DNA from: Verrucomicrobiota bacterium
Lineage (GTDB): Bacteria > Verrucomicrobiota > Verrucomicrobiia > Limisphaerales > BJHT01
Direction: 5' to 3'
DNA: 33,803 bases
NCBI GenBank assembly: GCA_014193395.1
Contig: BJHT01000041.1
Span: 1-33,803 of the forward strand
Shown: positions 8,327 to 16,424 of the stretch, piece after piece
How the letters are laid out: each line of letters opens with the position of its first letter
Numbering within the stretch: position 1 is the first letter of the stretch
Notes under the pieces: model-generated
What the model saw: the letters and a program-made list of their open reading frames with translations, nothing else
Database searches by the model: none
What the model was told of the DNA's origin: nothing
Translations under genes and position numbers: made by a program

Positions 8327-9280
8327 TCAGCCGAGGGCGGAGAGCTGCTTCCGGCCTTGCATGAGGAAGTCGAGGTAGTTGGCGAGGCGGGCTTTCATCT
8401 CGGGCCGGGGGATGATGGCGTCGATGAGGCCGCGGTCGCGGAGGAATTCGGCGGTCTGGAAGCCGGGGGGGAGCTCGGCCTGCGTGGTGTCCTTGATGAC
8501 GCGCGGGCCGGCGAAGCCGACCATCGCGCCGGGTTCGGCGAGGATCAGGTCGCCGAGGCTGGCGTAGCTGGCCATGACGCCGGCGGTGGTGGGATGGGTG
8601 AGGATGCTGAGATAGGGGAGTTTGGCCTTGGCGTGGTAGGCGAGGGCGGCGCTGGTCTTGGCCATCTGCATGAGGCTGAACATGCCTTCATACATCCGCG
8701 CGCCGCCGCTGGTGGAGATGATGATGACGGGCAATCCACGGTCGGTGCCAAGTTCGATCAGGCGGGTGAGTTTTTCGCCGACGACGGAACCCATCGAGCC
8801 GCCGAGGAAGCTGAAATCCATCACGCCGAGCGCCACCTTTTGCGCGCCGATGCGGCCGAGGCCGGTGATGACGGCGTCCTTGAGGCCGGTGGATTTCTGG
8901 TAGGCCTCGAGCTTGGAGGTGTAGGTGGCCGTGCCGGTGAACTTGAGGGTGTCCACGCTGGTCATCTGGGCGTCGATTTCCTCGAAGGAACAGGTTTCGA
9001 CGAGGGAGTTGATGCGCTCACGGGCGCCGATGGGGAAGTGGTGCTGGCACTTGGGGCAGACCTTGAGATTTTCGTCGAGGTCCTTGTCGTAGATGAGCGT
9101 GGTGCACTTGGGGCACTTGGTCCACAGACCCTCGGGGATGTCGCGTTTCTTGGATTTGGAACCGCCGAGCTTGGGTTTCTTGACGAAGGTGGACTCGCCC
9201 GCGGGTGCCGGGGGCGGCGGAGTGACGGCGGGCTCGACCGTGTCGAAGCCGATGGATTTTTTGTGAATCGTGGTGGCCAT
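8327..9280 (-). CDS. accD: Acetyl-CoA carboxylase carboxyltransferase subunit beta
   Basis: A 317-residue subunit that, with AccA, moves carboxyl from carboxybiotin to acetyl-CoA to give malonyl-CoA for fatty acid synthesis. The zinc ribbon is C56-x2-C59 and C75-x2-C78. The crotonase-like core shows GKVALGVMDF-like QKVALGVMDFSFLGGSMGS, STSGGARMYEG and PTTAGVMASYA, then GFAGPRVI. The start is ATG 9280 (MATTIHKKS), because the frame upstream to 9313 adds nothing conserved. About 50 residues before the zinc ribbon are Pro/Lys-rich, longer than in E. coli. It is the last gene of a minus-strand group with the CPBP and comF genes, 48 bp after comF. accA is not in the window. Confidence 0.96.
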   Translation of the reverse strand: MATTIHKKSIGFDTVEPAVTPPPPAPAGESTFVKKPKLGGSKSKKRDIPEGLWTKCPKCTTLIYDKDLDENLKVCPKCQHHFPIGARERINSLVETCSFEEIDAQMTSVDTLKFTGTATYTSKLEAYQKSTGLKDAVITGLGRIGAQKVALGVMDFSFLGGSMGSVVGEKLTRLIELGTDRGLPVIIISTSGGARMYEGMFSLMQMAKTSAALAYHAKAKLPYLSILTHPTTAGVMASYASLGDLILAEPGAMVGFAGPRVIKDTTQAELPPGFQTAEFLRDRGLIDAIIPRPEMKARLANYLDFLMQGRKQLSALG

Positions 9281-9328
9281 AAATCGTGCGCAATGACCCG
9301 GACCGATCATCAACGATGGCTCATGCTC

Positions 9329-10117
9329 TCAAGAAGCAGGGGGCAATTCAAAAGATAATTTCGGACCGGCCAGACCGCGGGCGAGGGTCCAGACGGTGAC
9401 TTCACCCGCACCCAGCGCGTGGAGCACGCGGGCACAGGCGTTGGTGGTCGCGCCGGTGGTGAAAACGTCGTCGAGCAGGATGACTTTCTCGCCCTGCAAG
9501 CGCGCGCCGCGGCGCGGGGCGAAGGCGCGGAGGACGTTCTCGGCGCGTTCGGTGCGGTCGAGGCGCGTCTGGGAAACCGTGGGTCGGACGCGTTCCACCA
9601 AGTCGGCGCGCACGGTGATGCCAAGGGCGGCGGCGAGATGGCGACCGAGGCGTTCGGCTTGGTTGAACTCGCGTTCGCGTTGTTTCACCGGATGGAGCGG
9701 GATGGGGACGACCAAGTCCCACGGCTCGGGCTGCAACTCCGGCCGGGCCGCGCGAATCAGGAGGTCCGCCAAGAACGGCTCGAACCACAGCGCCCGCTGA
9801 TATTTGTATTGGTGGATGACATCGAGGACGAGGCCTTCGGCGGCGACGGCCGAACGCGCGGAGCGGAAGTGGAGCTTCACGTCGCGGCAGTTTCCACATT
9901 CGAAAACCGTCGTGATGTCGCCGGGGTAGGGGAGTCCGCAACGGTCGCAGAAGGGAGGCTTGATGAAGCGCACGCCCTGCCAGCACGCGGCACAGACGTA
10001 GCCCTCGGCGGGCGTCGCGCGGGCGGTGTGACAAATCTGACACGCCTCGGGATAGAAGAAACCGAGCAGCGCGTCGGCCCACCCGCGGGTGGGCGAGGTT
10101 ACGGCAAGTTCACTCAT
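9329..10117 (-). CDS. comF: ComF family phosphoribosyltransferase-like protein
   Basis: A 262-residue member of the ComF/GntX family, linked in other bacteria to DNA uptake and use. The N-terminus carries four Cys pairs of a double zinc ribbon (CQIC, CAAC, CDRC, CGNC). The C-terminal phosphoribosyltransferase domain has the PRPP-binding signature VILLDDVFTTGATTNAC and the family motif LVVPIPLHPVKQREREFNQAE. The start is ATG 10117 (MSELAVTS): its ATGAGTGA overlaps the stop of the upstream CPBP gene by 8 bases, indicating translational coupling. No other competence gene is near, so a role in transformation is not supported here. Confidence 0.92.
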   Translation of the reverse strand: MSELAVTSPTRGWADALLGFFYPEACQICHTARATPAEGYVCAACWQGVRFIKPPFCDRCGLPYPGDITTVFECGNCRDVKLHFRSARSAVAAEGLVLDVIHQYKYQRALWFEPFLADLLIRAARPELQPEPWDLVVPIPLHPVKQREREFNQAERLGRHLAAALGITVRADLVERVRPTVSQTRLDRTERAENVLRAFAPRRGARLQGEKVILLDDVFTTGATTNACARVLHALGAGEVTVWTLARGLAGPKLSFELPPAS

Positions 10118-11030
10118 TTCGGCGCGATTCCTCAGCCACCGCAGCGGGTTTTCCCCAGCGCGCGTAGATTCCAAACGTGAGCAACAGCAGCGCGCAGGTA
10201 ACCCAGCCGTCCACGAGTTTCCCCGTGCCCCACAGCCAGCCCGGCGCGTCGGGTTTGGCCACGGTGATGAAGCCGGTGAGTTTCATCCAAAACACCCAGC
10301 CCGCGTGCAGCCCCAGCGGGAAGAAAAGATTCCCGGTTCGCTGATACGAAAGGGCGAGGAAACACCCGACCACCAGCAGGCTGCCGAGGGCGGCGGCGAA
10401 CATCCGTCCGTCGTCAATTTCCCGCACCATGCGTGGCAGCAACGCCAACCCGCTCGCCCACCCGACTTGCGCCGGGGGTTCGGGGCGGCGGTCGAGAAAA
10501 TGCAGCAGCGCAAAAATCGTACTCGAAACCACCAGCGCGGAAGGCCAGGCGATCCCCTTGCGCAGCCCGCCGAAGAGCGCGCCGCGAAACAAAGTTTCCT
10601 CGAGCAAACCCACGACCAACCCCGAGAGCGCCGCACTGGCGAGACGTTTGCCCCATTCGCCCGGAGTGTGGTCAAAATTTGCCATCTTGGCTCCGCAGAG
10701 CATCGCCACCGCGGCGAACGCGGCGAGCGAGACAAAGCCCCACAAAAACCCACGCCCCAACAGCTTCCACTGCCCGACGCCGGGACGGCACCAGCCCAGC
10801 TCGGCCCACGAACGCAGTCCCATCGCCCGCGCCCACGGCCCCAGCCCGACGATGGCCAGCACCAGCATGGCGCGGCTGACAAAGCGGTGAAACGGCTGGC
10901 GGGCCAGCGGTTCCAGCGCCGAAACCGTTGACGCCATCTGTTGCACCAGCCAATGTAGCCCCGGTGCTAGGACCGCTCCCCCGAGAATCACGGTCGCGAC
11001 AAAGATTGTTGTTACCTTTAGTGGGCGCAC
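10110..11030 (-). CDS. CPBP family intramembrane metalloprotease
   Basis: A membrane protein of about 306 residues with several hydrophobic helices and the CPBP (CAAX protease and bacteriocin-processing) signature. EETLFRGALFGGLR gives the paired Glu and Arg, STIFALLHF gives the first His, and LGLHAGWVFW gives the second His motif, in the family order. The substrate is unknown. The start is uncertain: GTG 11030 has AAGAGA a few bases upstream, while another GTG at 11066 adds 12 residues. It overlaps comF by 8 bases and heads the operon with comF and accD. It is divergent from the kinase gene, leaving under 100 bp for both promoters. Confidence 0.85.
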   Translation of the reverse strand: MRPLKVTTIFVATVILGGAVLAPGLHWLVQQMASTVSALEPLARQPFHRFVSRAMLVLAIVGLGPWARAMGLRSWAELGWCRPGVGQWKLLGRGFLWGFVSLAAFAAVAMLCGAKMANFDHTPGEWGKRLASAALSGLVVGLLEETLFRGALFGGLRKGIAWPSALVVSSTIFALLHFLDRRPEPPAQVGWASGLALLPRMVREIDDGRMFAAALGSLLVVGCFLALSYQRTGNLFFPLGLHAGWVFWMKLTGFITVAKPDAPGWLWGTGKLVDGWVTCALLLLTFGIYARWGKPAAVAEESRRNE

Positions 11031-11127
11031 GGAGTCTCTTTTACACGGAGTTGAAACCCAAGTCACCCCGGCGCTGGAAAAATCAGTGTTGCGGCGACTG
11101 GCACGGAACCGGCTCTACTGGAAACAC

Positions 11128-11991
11128 ATGTTTGCTCAGGCAATGACCAACGGAAATGAAACGCAAATGACCCAGGGCACTCCCTTTGGGCGTTTTTTTT
11201 TGCATGAGAAAATCAGCCAGGGAGCGATGGCGGAAATCTGGTTGGCGGCCGACAAGGAGGGCAACAACTTCGCCCTGCGCCGCCTCTACAACACGTCCAT
11301 TTTCGGGCTGAAGACCAAGAAGCTGTTCGTCCGCGGCTGCGAGATTCTGGAGAAGATTCATCATCATCCCAACCTCATCGGCTATTACGAGCACGGGAAG
11401 ATCGAGGGCCTGCCCTATGTCCTGCTCGAATACGTCGAGGGGCACAATTTGAAGCTGGCGCCGAGCCGCTTCCCCGAAGTGGTCGAGGCGTATGTCGGCA
11501 ACATCCTCATCGAATCGGCCCAGGCGCTGGAGCACATGCACGACAACGGCTTCATGCACCTGGATTTCAAGCCCGAGAACATCATGATCACCCGCGCCGG
11601 TGACGTGCGGCTCATCGACTTTGATCTCGCCGAGGAAAAGCCCGACAAACCCAAGAAGATGGACAAACACTCGGGCACCCCCGCCTACATGGCTCCCGAG
11701 CAGCTCCAACGCCTCCCGCTTGATCACCGAGCCGACATCTTCGCCTTCGGCATCACCGCCTACGAACTGCTGACCAACAAGAAGCCGTTCAATGGCGACA
11801 CCCAGGAAGAAGTCATCCGCCGCCATGTGGATCCGAACTTCCACATCGCCAGTACCCGGCAGCACAACCCGGAACTCCCTCTCGCGCTCGACAAGATCGT
11901 GCTCAAGTGCCTCGAACGCGACCCGGACAAACGCTACCCCTACATGAGCGTGCTGGTCCGGGATTTGAAGACGGCGCTGTACGTGGATTGA
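11128..11991 (+). CDS. Ser/Thr protein kinase-like protein with altered VAIK and DFG motifs
   Basis: A 287-residue soluble single-domain kinase fold with no membrane helix or sensor domain. The glycine loop is reduced (ISQGAMAEIW). The ATP-anchoring VAIK Lys is Arg51 (FALRR). The catalytic loop HLDFKPEN keeps Asp146, Lys148 and Asn151. DFG is DFD (Asp164-Phe-Asp166). GTPAYMAPEQL and the APE-helix region are intact, and DIFAFGITAYELLTNKKPF is typical of subdomain IX. It may still bind ATP and phosphorylate, but the Lys-to-Arg change makes reduced activity or a scaffold role possible. The start is uncertain: ATG 11128 follows GGAA, ATG 11143 is an alternative, and GTG 11086 extends the frame. 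Confidence 0.85.
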   Translation: MFAQAMTNGNETQMTQGTPFGRFFLHEKISQGAMAEIWLAADKEGNNFALRRLYNTSIFGLKTKKLFVRGCEILEKIHHHPNLIGYYEHGKIEGLPYVLLEYVEGHNLKLAPSRFPEVVEAYVGNILIESAQALEHMHDNGFMHLDFKPENIMITRAGDVRLIDFDLAEEKPDKPKKMDKHSGTPAYMAPEQLQRLPLDHRADIFAFGITAYELLTNKKPFNGDTQEEVIRRHVDPNFHIASTRQHNPELPLALDKIVLKCLERDPDKRYPYMSVLVRDLKTALYVD

Positions 11992-12016
11992 TCCGCGCCC
12001 CGCGCTGGGTGAGGAG

Positions 12017-12034
12017 CGCGGCCTTCGGGCCGCG
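12017..12034. terminator. UUCG-capped hairpin between convergent genes
   Basis: CGCGGCC, a TTCG tetraloop and GGCCGCG form a perfect 7-bp stem, 26 bases after the kinase stop. The aminotransferase gene converges from the other side. No T-run follows, so a terminator role in either direction is inferred from position and stability. Confidence 0.5.
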
Positions 12035-12111
12035 GAGATGTGAGCGGGACCGGGAGGATCGAAACATCCAGTTTCAGCCGTGGCTTTCTGTGGCATGCGC
12101 GCCGAGCTCTG

Positions 12112-13338
12112 TCACCGTCGCTCGCGTAATTCCGCAGTGAGCGCCTCGGCCAGGCGCGCGTAGTGGGGCAGCGAGTTGTAGAGCTGCGCGGAAATGCGGA
12201 CGAGCCGGTGCGGCGGCGCGGGCCAGGGAATGATCGGTACCTCGATGCCCCAGCGTTCGCGCAGCCGGTCCTGCAACGGGTCCGCGTAGAGCGGCGAATG
12301 CGGAGCCGCCGTGCTGGTGGAGTCCGGCAACGGCAGTGAGGCCAGCGAGCCAATCATGGCCGCGGGCGCGGGCGACGGGATGCCGAGCGCGTCGCACAGG
12401 ATCTGGCGACCGGCGAGGGCGAGCGCGCGGTTGCGGCGACGAATCTCGGGCCAGCCGCCGGGGAGCAGCGTCGCCATGAAATCAATCGAGCGCGGCACAC
12501 TGAGACTCGCCGTGACATCGCTCGTGCCGGTCCAGCCGAATTCAATGAGGAAGCGTGAGCGATCGGTGCGCGGCGAGTTGGCACCATGACTGATCGCGAG
12601 CGGGTGAATCTCTTTTTGCAGATCCGCGCGGACGTGGAGGAACGCGGCGGTCTTGGGGGCGCAGAGCCATTTGTGACAATTCCCGGTGTAAAAGGCCGCG
12701 CCGAGTTTCCGCAGATTCAGCGGCACCATGCCGGGGGCGTGCGCGCCGTCCACGAGCACCTCGACGCCGCGCGCGGCGAGTTCGCGGACGAGCCGCTCGA
12801 TGGGCAGCACCAGGCCCGTCTGGCTCGTGACGTGATCGAGCAGGGCCAGGCGCGTGCGCGGCGTCACACGCGCGAGCACCGCGGCGATCACTTCGTCGGC
12901 CGAGCGCAGGGGAAAGGGCACGGGCACCACCACGACGCGCGCGCCTTCGCGCTTGGCGGCGAAATCGAGCGCGTTGCGGCAGGCGTTGTATTCGTGATCG
13001 GTGACGAGCAACTCGTCGCCCGTGCGCCAGCGCAGCGAGCGCAGCACCGTGTTTACGCCGGCGGTGGCATTCGGAACGAAGACCAGGTCGTCGGTTCGTG
13101 CGCCCACGAACGCGGCCAAACGTGCGCGCGCGGCATCGAGCAGGCCGTCGAGTTCCTTGACGAAGAATTTCACCGGCTGCCGTTCCATGCGCTCGCGCCA
13201 GTCCTGCTGCTCGGCGAGCACCGCGCGCGGACACGCGCCGAAGGAACCGTGATTGAGAAAAATGACGCGCCGGTCGAGCTGCCAGAGGCGCGGATCGGCG
13301 GCGGGTTTTTGCAGATGAGCAGCGGCGGTGTTTGGCAT
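12112..13338 (-). CDS. Class V aminotransferase family PLP enzyme (isopenicillin-N-epimerase-like)
   Basis: A 408-residue fold-type I PLP enzyme of the class V group, which holds cysteine desulfurases, EgtE-like lyases and isopenicillin N epimerase-like proteins. IFLNHGSFGACPRAV is the family's N-terminal signature, VFVPNATAGVNTVLRSL binds the cofactor phosphate, VLVDGAHAPGMVPL carries the PLP-contacting Asp, and GNCHKWLCAPK holds the Schiff-base Lys. GWTGTSDVTA comes from the other subunit's active-site segment. The start is ATG 13338 (MPNTAAAHL); another ATG at 13368 adds ten residues. The frame continues far upstream across the opposite-strand menG gene, but only by lack of stops. The substrate cannot be named. 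Confidence 0.88.
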   Translation of the reverse strand: MPNTAAAHLQKPAADPRLWQLDRRVIFLNHGSFGACPRAVLAEQQDWRERMERQPVKFFVKELDGLLDAARARLAAFVGARTDDLVFVPNATAGVNTVLRSLRWRTGDELLVTDHEYNACRNALDFAAKREGARVVVVPVPFPLRSADEVIAAVLARVTPRTRLALLDHVTSQTGLVLPIERLVRELAARGVEVLVDGAHAPGMVPLNLRKLGAAFYTGNCHKWLCAPKTAAFLHVRADLQKEIHPLAISHGANSPRTDRSRFLIEFGWTGTSDVTASLSVPRSIDFMATLLPGGWPEIRRRNRALALAGRQILCDALGIPSPAPAAMIGSLASLPLPDSTSTAAPHSPLYADPLQDRLRERWGIEVPIIPWPAPPHRLVRISAQLYNSLPHYARLAEALTAELRERR

Positions 13339-13455
13339 GGCAACGTGCGGCGGACCTTTCAAGCGCATCGGGCAAAGCTCAAGCAAAAGCGGGTGAAGCG
13401 GCGGCGCGCGGAGCACTGAGCGCGGAGTGTGGAGCGTGCGGCAAGCCGCCGCGGC

Positions 13456-13561
13456 GGAGTGCGGCCGTCCCCGGCCGCAGCGACGTCCACAAGCACGAAG
13501 CGTTGGGGTTGGTGGAGATCGCACCGCTCTACCTTGCTGCGCCCGAGGACGGGCGCACTCC
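13456..13561. repeat. GGAGTGCGGCCGTCC inverted-repeat element, copy 1
   Basis: A 106-bp element. The left arm begins GGAGTGCGGCCGTCCCCGGC. The right arm ends GAGGACGGGCGCACTCC, whose complement is GGAGTGCGCCCGTCCTC. Each arm also contains its own small palindrome around GTCC. It ends 59 bases before the menG start, in the likely promoter or leader. A 109-bp relative lies at 18863-18971. Confidence 0.8.
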
Positions 13562-13620
13562 GGCACCGCTCCGAGTTGCTGCTTGCACGCCCCTTCGCCG
13601 CCCCGGATTTTAGCGCGCGA

Positions 13621-14340
13621 ATGGGCAACAAATTTTACGTCCCCGGCGAGCAGCGTTCCGGCAAGGTGAACGATTTGTTCGCGGCGATTGCCCCGCGCTA
13701 CGACCTCATCAACGACCTCCAGAGCTTCGGCGTTCACCGTCTGTGGAAGCGCCGCCTGATCGGCCTCGCGGAACTGCGGCCGGGCGAGCGCCTGCTCGAT
13801 TTGTGCTGCGGCACGGGCGATGTCGCGCTCGCCGGCGCGCGGCAGGGCGTGCGCGTGTGCGGCCTGGATTTCAGCGGGCCGATGCTCGCCGTGGCGCGGC
13901 AGCGCGGCGTGGCGAGCGGTCTCTCGCAATCGCCCGAGTGGCTGCGCGGGGATGCGCTGCGGCTGCCGTTTGGGGACGCGACCTTCGCGGCGGTGACGAT
14001 CAGCTACGGCCTGCGCAATCTCGCCGATCTCGACGCGGGCCTGCGCGAAATGCTGCGTGTGCTGCAGCCGGGCGGGCGGCTCTTGGTGCTCGATTTTGGG
14101 AAGCCGGCGAACCGCGTGCTGCGCGCGTTTTACTTCCGTTATCTGCGCTGGTTCGTGCCGGTGTTCGGCCGTTGTTTCTGCGGTGACTCGGAGACCCACG
14201 CCTACATTTACGAGTCGCTGCTGCATTATCCGGAAGCCGCGGCGCTGGCGGAAATGATGCGCCGCGCGGGCGCTTCCGCGGTGCGCGTGCTCCCGCTGGT
14301 CGGCGGGTGCATGAGCATCCATCTGGCGACGAAACGCTGA
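13621..14340 (+). CDS. menG: Demethylmenaquinone/ubiquinone C-methyltransferase
   Basis: A 239-residue UbiE/MenG enzyme (Ubie_methyltran) that makes the last C-methylation of menaquinone or the matching ubiquinone step. Seen are VNDLFAAIAPRYDLINDLQSFGVHR-like N-terminal signature sequence, motif I LLDLCCGTGDVALAG, GLDFSGPMLAVA, the family motif ISYGLRNLADLDAGLREMLR and PGGRLLVLDFGKP, and a C-terminus GGCMSIHLATKR. The start is ATG 13621 (MGNKFYVPGEQ); the frame is open upstream through repeat DNA. Which quinone is made cannot be told from this protein; menaquinone is favoured for the inferred lineage. It stands alone, without other men genes. Confidence 0.93.
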   Translation: MGNKFYVPGEQRSGKVNDLFAAIAPRYDLINDLQSFGVHRLWKRRLIGLAELRPGERLLDLCCGTGDVALAGARQGVRVCGLDFSGPMLAVARQRGVASGLSQSPEWLRGDALRLPFGDATFAAVTISYGLRNLADLDAGLREMLRVLQPGGRLLVLDFGKPANRVLRAFYFRYLRWFVPVFGRCFCGDSETHAYIYESLLHYPEAAALAEMMRRAGASAVRVLPLVGGCMSIHLATKR

Positions 14341-14608
14341 CGCCGTGGGGCGTGGTGCGAGAAAAACGGGGTGAAAATTTGCGCCCGCCGCAGTGGTGAG
14401 GTAATAAATGGCACTTGAAAATCGGGCCGCCAAAAACGGCGCGATGACAAGCCAGGGCAACAATTCAACCAAGGAGAGAGCACACGGAGTGAGTGCGGTA
14501 TTCACAGCCGGGAGGAAGTCCAGATCGTCGGGTGTTCACGGAGTTTCGCGTTGTTCAGTCAGCGGGCGACTCGGTAAAGTGCGGGGCCAAAAAACAAACT
14601 TACCGATT

Positions 14609-15133
14609 ATGCCCATTTACGAATTTGCGTGTCCCAAATGCCGGGTGGTTTTCAACTTCCTCTCCAAGCGGGTGAACCCCTCGCATCTGCCCCAATGTCC
14701 CAAGTGCGGCAATAAGAAGATGGCCAAGCAGGTGAGCCAGTTCGCCATGCCGCGCGGGGCCAAAGAACCGACCGTAACACCCGCGGGCGACGAGGCGGGC
14801 GACGGCAGTGAGATGCCGATGCCCAACCTCGACGATCCGCGGGTCCGCCGCGCCATGAGCGAGATGGAAGGCGCGATGGATCATCTCGATGAAAACAACC
14901 CCAAGCACATGGCCTACATGATGCGCAAGATGAAGGACCTCATGCCCGCGGGCATGGTGCCGAAGGATTTTGACGTGGCCGTGAAGCGTCTCGAGGCCGG
15001 CGAAGACCCGGACAAAATCGAGGAGGACATGGGCGATGTTTTCAAAGACATGATGGGCGGGGAAGGCGACGAGGGCGGGGGCGGGGGCGGCGGGGGTGGA
15101 TACTCCCACGACGCGGGTCTCTACGACTACTGA
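14609..15133 (+). CDS. FmdB-type zinc-ribbon protein with long acidic/Gly-rich tail
   Basis: A 174-residue protein. The first 40 residues are an FmdB/CxxC zinc ribbon (MPIYEFACPKC, Cys8/Cys11 and Cys30/Cys33). The rest is polar and Met-rich, with two stretches likely to be helical (RRAMSEMEGAMDHLDENN and AYMMRKMKDLMPAGM), an acidic segment, and a final run of glycines before YSHDAGLYDY. Most FmdB proteins are 70-110 residues, so this is a long form. The function is not established in the family. The start is ATG 14609; the frame is open upstream to 14408 without family features. The next gene begins 12 bp downstream, so they probably share a transcript. Confidence 0.75.
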   Translation: MPIYEFACPKCRVVFNFLSKRVNPSHLPQCPKCGNKKMAKQVSQFAMPRGAKEPTVTPAGDEAGDGSEMPMPNLDDPRVRRAMSEMEGAMDHLDENNPKHMAYMMRKMKDLMPAGMVPKDFDVAVKRLEAGEDPDKIEEDMGDVFKDMMGGEGDEGGGGGGGGGYSHDAGLYDY

Positions 15134-15145
15134 CAGGAAAAAATC

Positions 15146-15838
15146 ATGGGCTTGACCATTCATTACGAATTCCAAACGCGAAACCTCAACGTCACGGCGG
15201 CCCGTGAACTATTGGACAACCTGCGCCGCGCGGCGCTGCATCTGCCGTTTCAGTTCGTCGGCAGCAGCATCGAGGAGTTCACCGGTTCCGAGTGCGCGAA
15301 CGAAGATCCCAACGACGACCTGCGCTGGTTGAAGGTGCAGGCCACCCGCTACCTGGCGCGCGGCGAGAGCTATTACGCCATCCAGCCGACGCGCATCCTC
15401 GCGCTCGTCACCTCGCCGGGAAAAGGCTCCGAGCCGGCGATCTTCGGTCTCTGCCGTTATCCGGAGACCATCTCTGTCGAGGGTGTGGCGGTGGCGACGC
15501 AGTTGCAGGGCTGGTCGTGGGCGGGCGCGTGCAAGACGCAATATGCGAGCAATCCGGCGCTCGGCGGTGTTCACAATTTTCTCCGCTGCCATCTCTCTGT
15601 CATCAGCCTGCTCGACTCGGCGCACCGGCTCGGGCTGGTGAGCAAGATCAGCGACGAAAGCGGCTACTGGGAACGCCGCGACCGACAGGAACTCACGCGC
15701 ATGGTGGACAAATGGAATCGCATGATGGCGGGTTTCGCCGGCCGACTGATCGACGAATGCGGCGTGCGTGTGAAGGCGGCCATCACCGAGTATCCGAACT
15801 TCGAACACCTCGAAGCCATGGCGGCGGTCGAGCGCTGA
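15146..15838 (+). CDS. Conserved hypothetical protein, MGLTIHYEF-type
   Basis: A 230-residue soluble protein without signal peptide or membrane segment. The start MGLTIHYEFQTRNLN and the segment HLPFQFVGSSIEEF look like a conserved family N-terminus seen in unannotated proteins, but no function is known to me. The rest has regular alternation of hydrophobic strands and a Trp-rich centre (LQGWSWAGACKTQYAS). The spacing of 12 bp to the FmdB-type gene and the same strand suggest an operon. It starts at ATG 15146, with AGGAAAAA just upstream. It is followed by a doubled GGCAGAAAAATGGGG repeat. Confidence 0.75.
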   Translation: MGLTIHYEFQTRNLNVTAARELLDNLRRAALHLPFQFVGSSIEEFTGSECANEDPNDDLRWLKVQATRYLARGESYYAIQPTRILALVTSPGKGSEPAIFGLCRYPETISVEGVAVATQLQGWSWAGACKTQYASNPALGGVHNFLRCHLSVISLLDSAHRLGLVSKISDESGYWERRDRQELTRMVDKWNRMMAGFAGRLIDECGVRVKAAITEYPNFEHLEAMAAVER

Positions 15839-15848
15839 GGGGGACGAT

Positions 15849-15878
15849 GGCAGAAAAATGGGGGGCAGAAAAATGGGG
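15849..15878 (+). repeat. GGCAGAAAAATGGGG doubled repeat, copy 4
   Basis: The 30-bp sequence is identical to 7975-8004. It lies 10 bases after the stop of the 230-residue gene, the same position relative to a gene end as the 7975 copy (12 bases after a stop). Confidence 0.8.
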
Positions 15879-16064
15879 ACGGGGACAGGGAATGGCGAAC
15901 GCCGGACGCTGACTGGCGGACGCATGGCAGTTCCTTGTAGCCGATGCCCCAATCTCGTTAGTACCCGCCGTCGGAAGGAGTGCAAGAAACGGAGACGCGC
16001 CCGGGCGTCAGCTCCTCCCGACGTTCCCCTTGTGACGCCGTCGGCGCCGCGCTAAAACTGAACC

Positions 16065-16424
16065 ATGAAAGTCACCATGGAAATGGAGCTGCCCCGCGCC
16101 GTCGCCGCCGGCCTGCCCGAGCGGCAGGCTGAACTGGGCAACATCTTCACCCTCGGACTCCGCCAGTGGCGTAATCCATCCGGGGCCTATCCGTGGCTGA
16201 AGGAAGTGCTCGGCAAACTGGCCTCCGTGCCCACGCCCGCCGAGGTGCTCGCGTGGAAACTGTCCCGCAAAGCCCAGGCGCGCATCGAGGCGCTGCTGGA
16301 AAAAAATCGCACGACCGGACTCACCCCGGAAGAGGAACAGGAGTGGAAGTGCTTCGAGCAAGTCGAGCATGTCATCCGCCTGGCCAAGGTGCGCGCAGCC
16401 TCCCGCCTTGAGTTTGGAGCATGA
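16065..16424 (+). CDS. Small protein encoded upstream of and overlapping an HNH nuclease gene
   Basis: A 119-residue soluble protein. It begins with a short strand-like piece, MKVTMEMELPRAVAAGLPE. A central part follows (LASVPTPAEVLAWKLS, then KAQARIEALLEKNRTTGL), and a helical acidic tail, TPEEEQEWKCFEQVEHVIRLAK, ends it. Similar two-gene modules, a small helical protein followed by an HNH nuclease, are common in cyanobacteria and resemble toxin-antitoxin pairs; a role as antitoxin or partner is inference. Its stop overlaps the HNH start (ATGA, 16421-16424), so translation is probably coupled. The start is ATG 16065. Confidence 0.75.
   Translation: MKVTMEMELPRAVAAGLPERQAELGNIFTLGLRQWRNPSGAYPWLKEVLGKLASVPTPAEVLAWKLSRKAQARIEALLEKNRTTGLTPEEEQEWKCFEQVEHVIRLAKVRAASRLEFGA

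Noticed and set aside
8141-9358. Plus-strand frame of 405 codons opposite accD
   Set aside because: It is the antisense shadow of accD, whose zinc ribbon and carboxyltransferase motifs are unmistakable.
12112-14505. Aminotransferase extended to 797 residues at its N-terminus
   Set aside because: The extra part runs antisense through menG and a repeat element and lacks protein-family sequence. The conserved enzyme begins near 13338.
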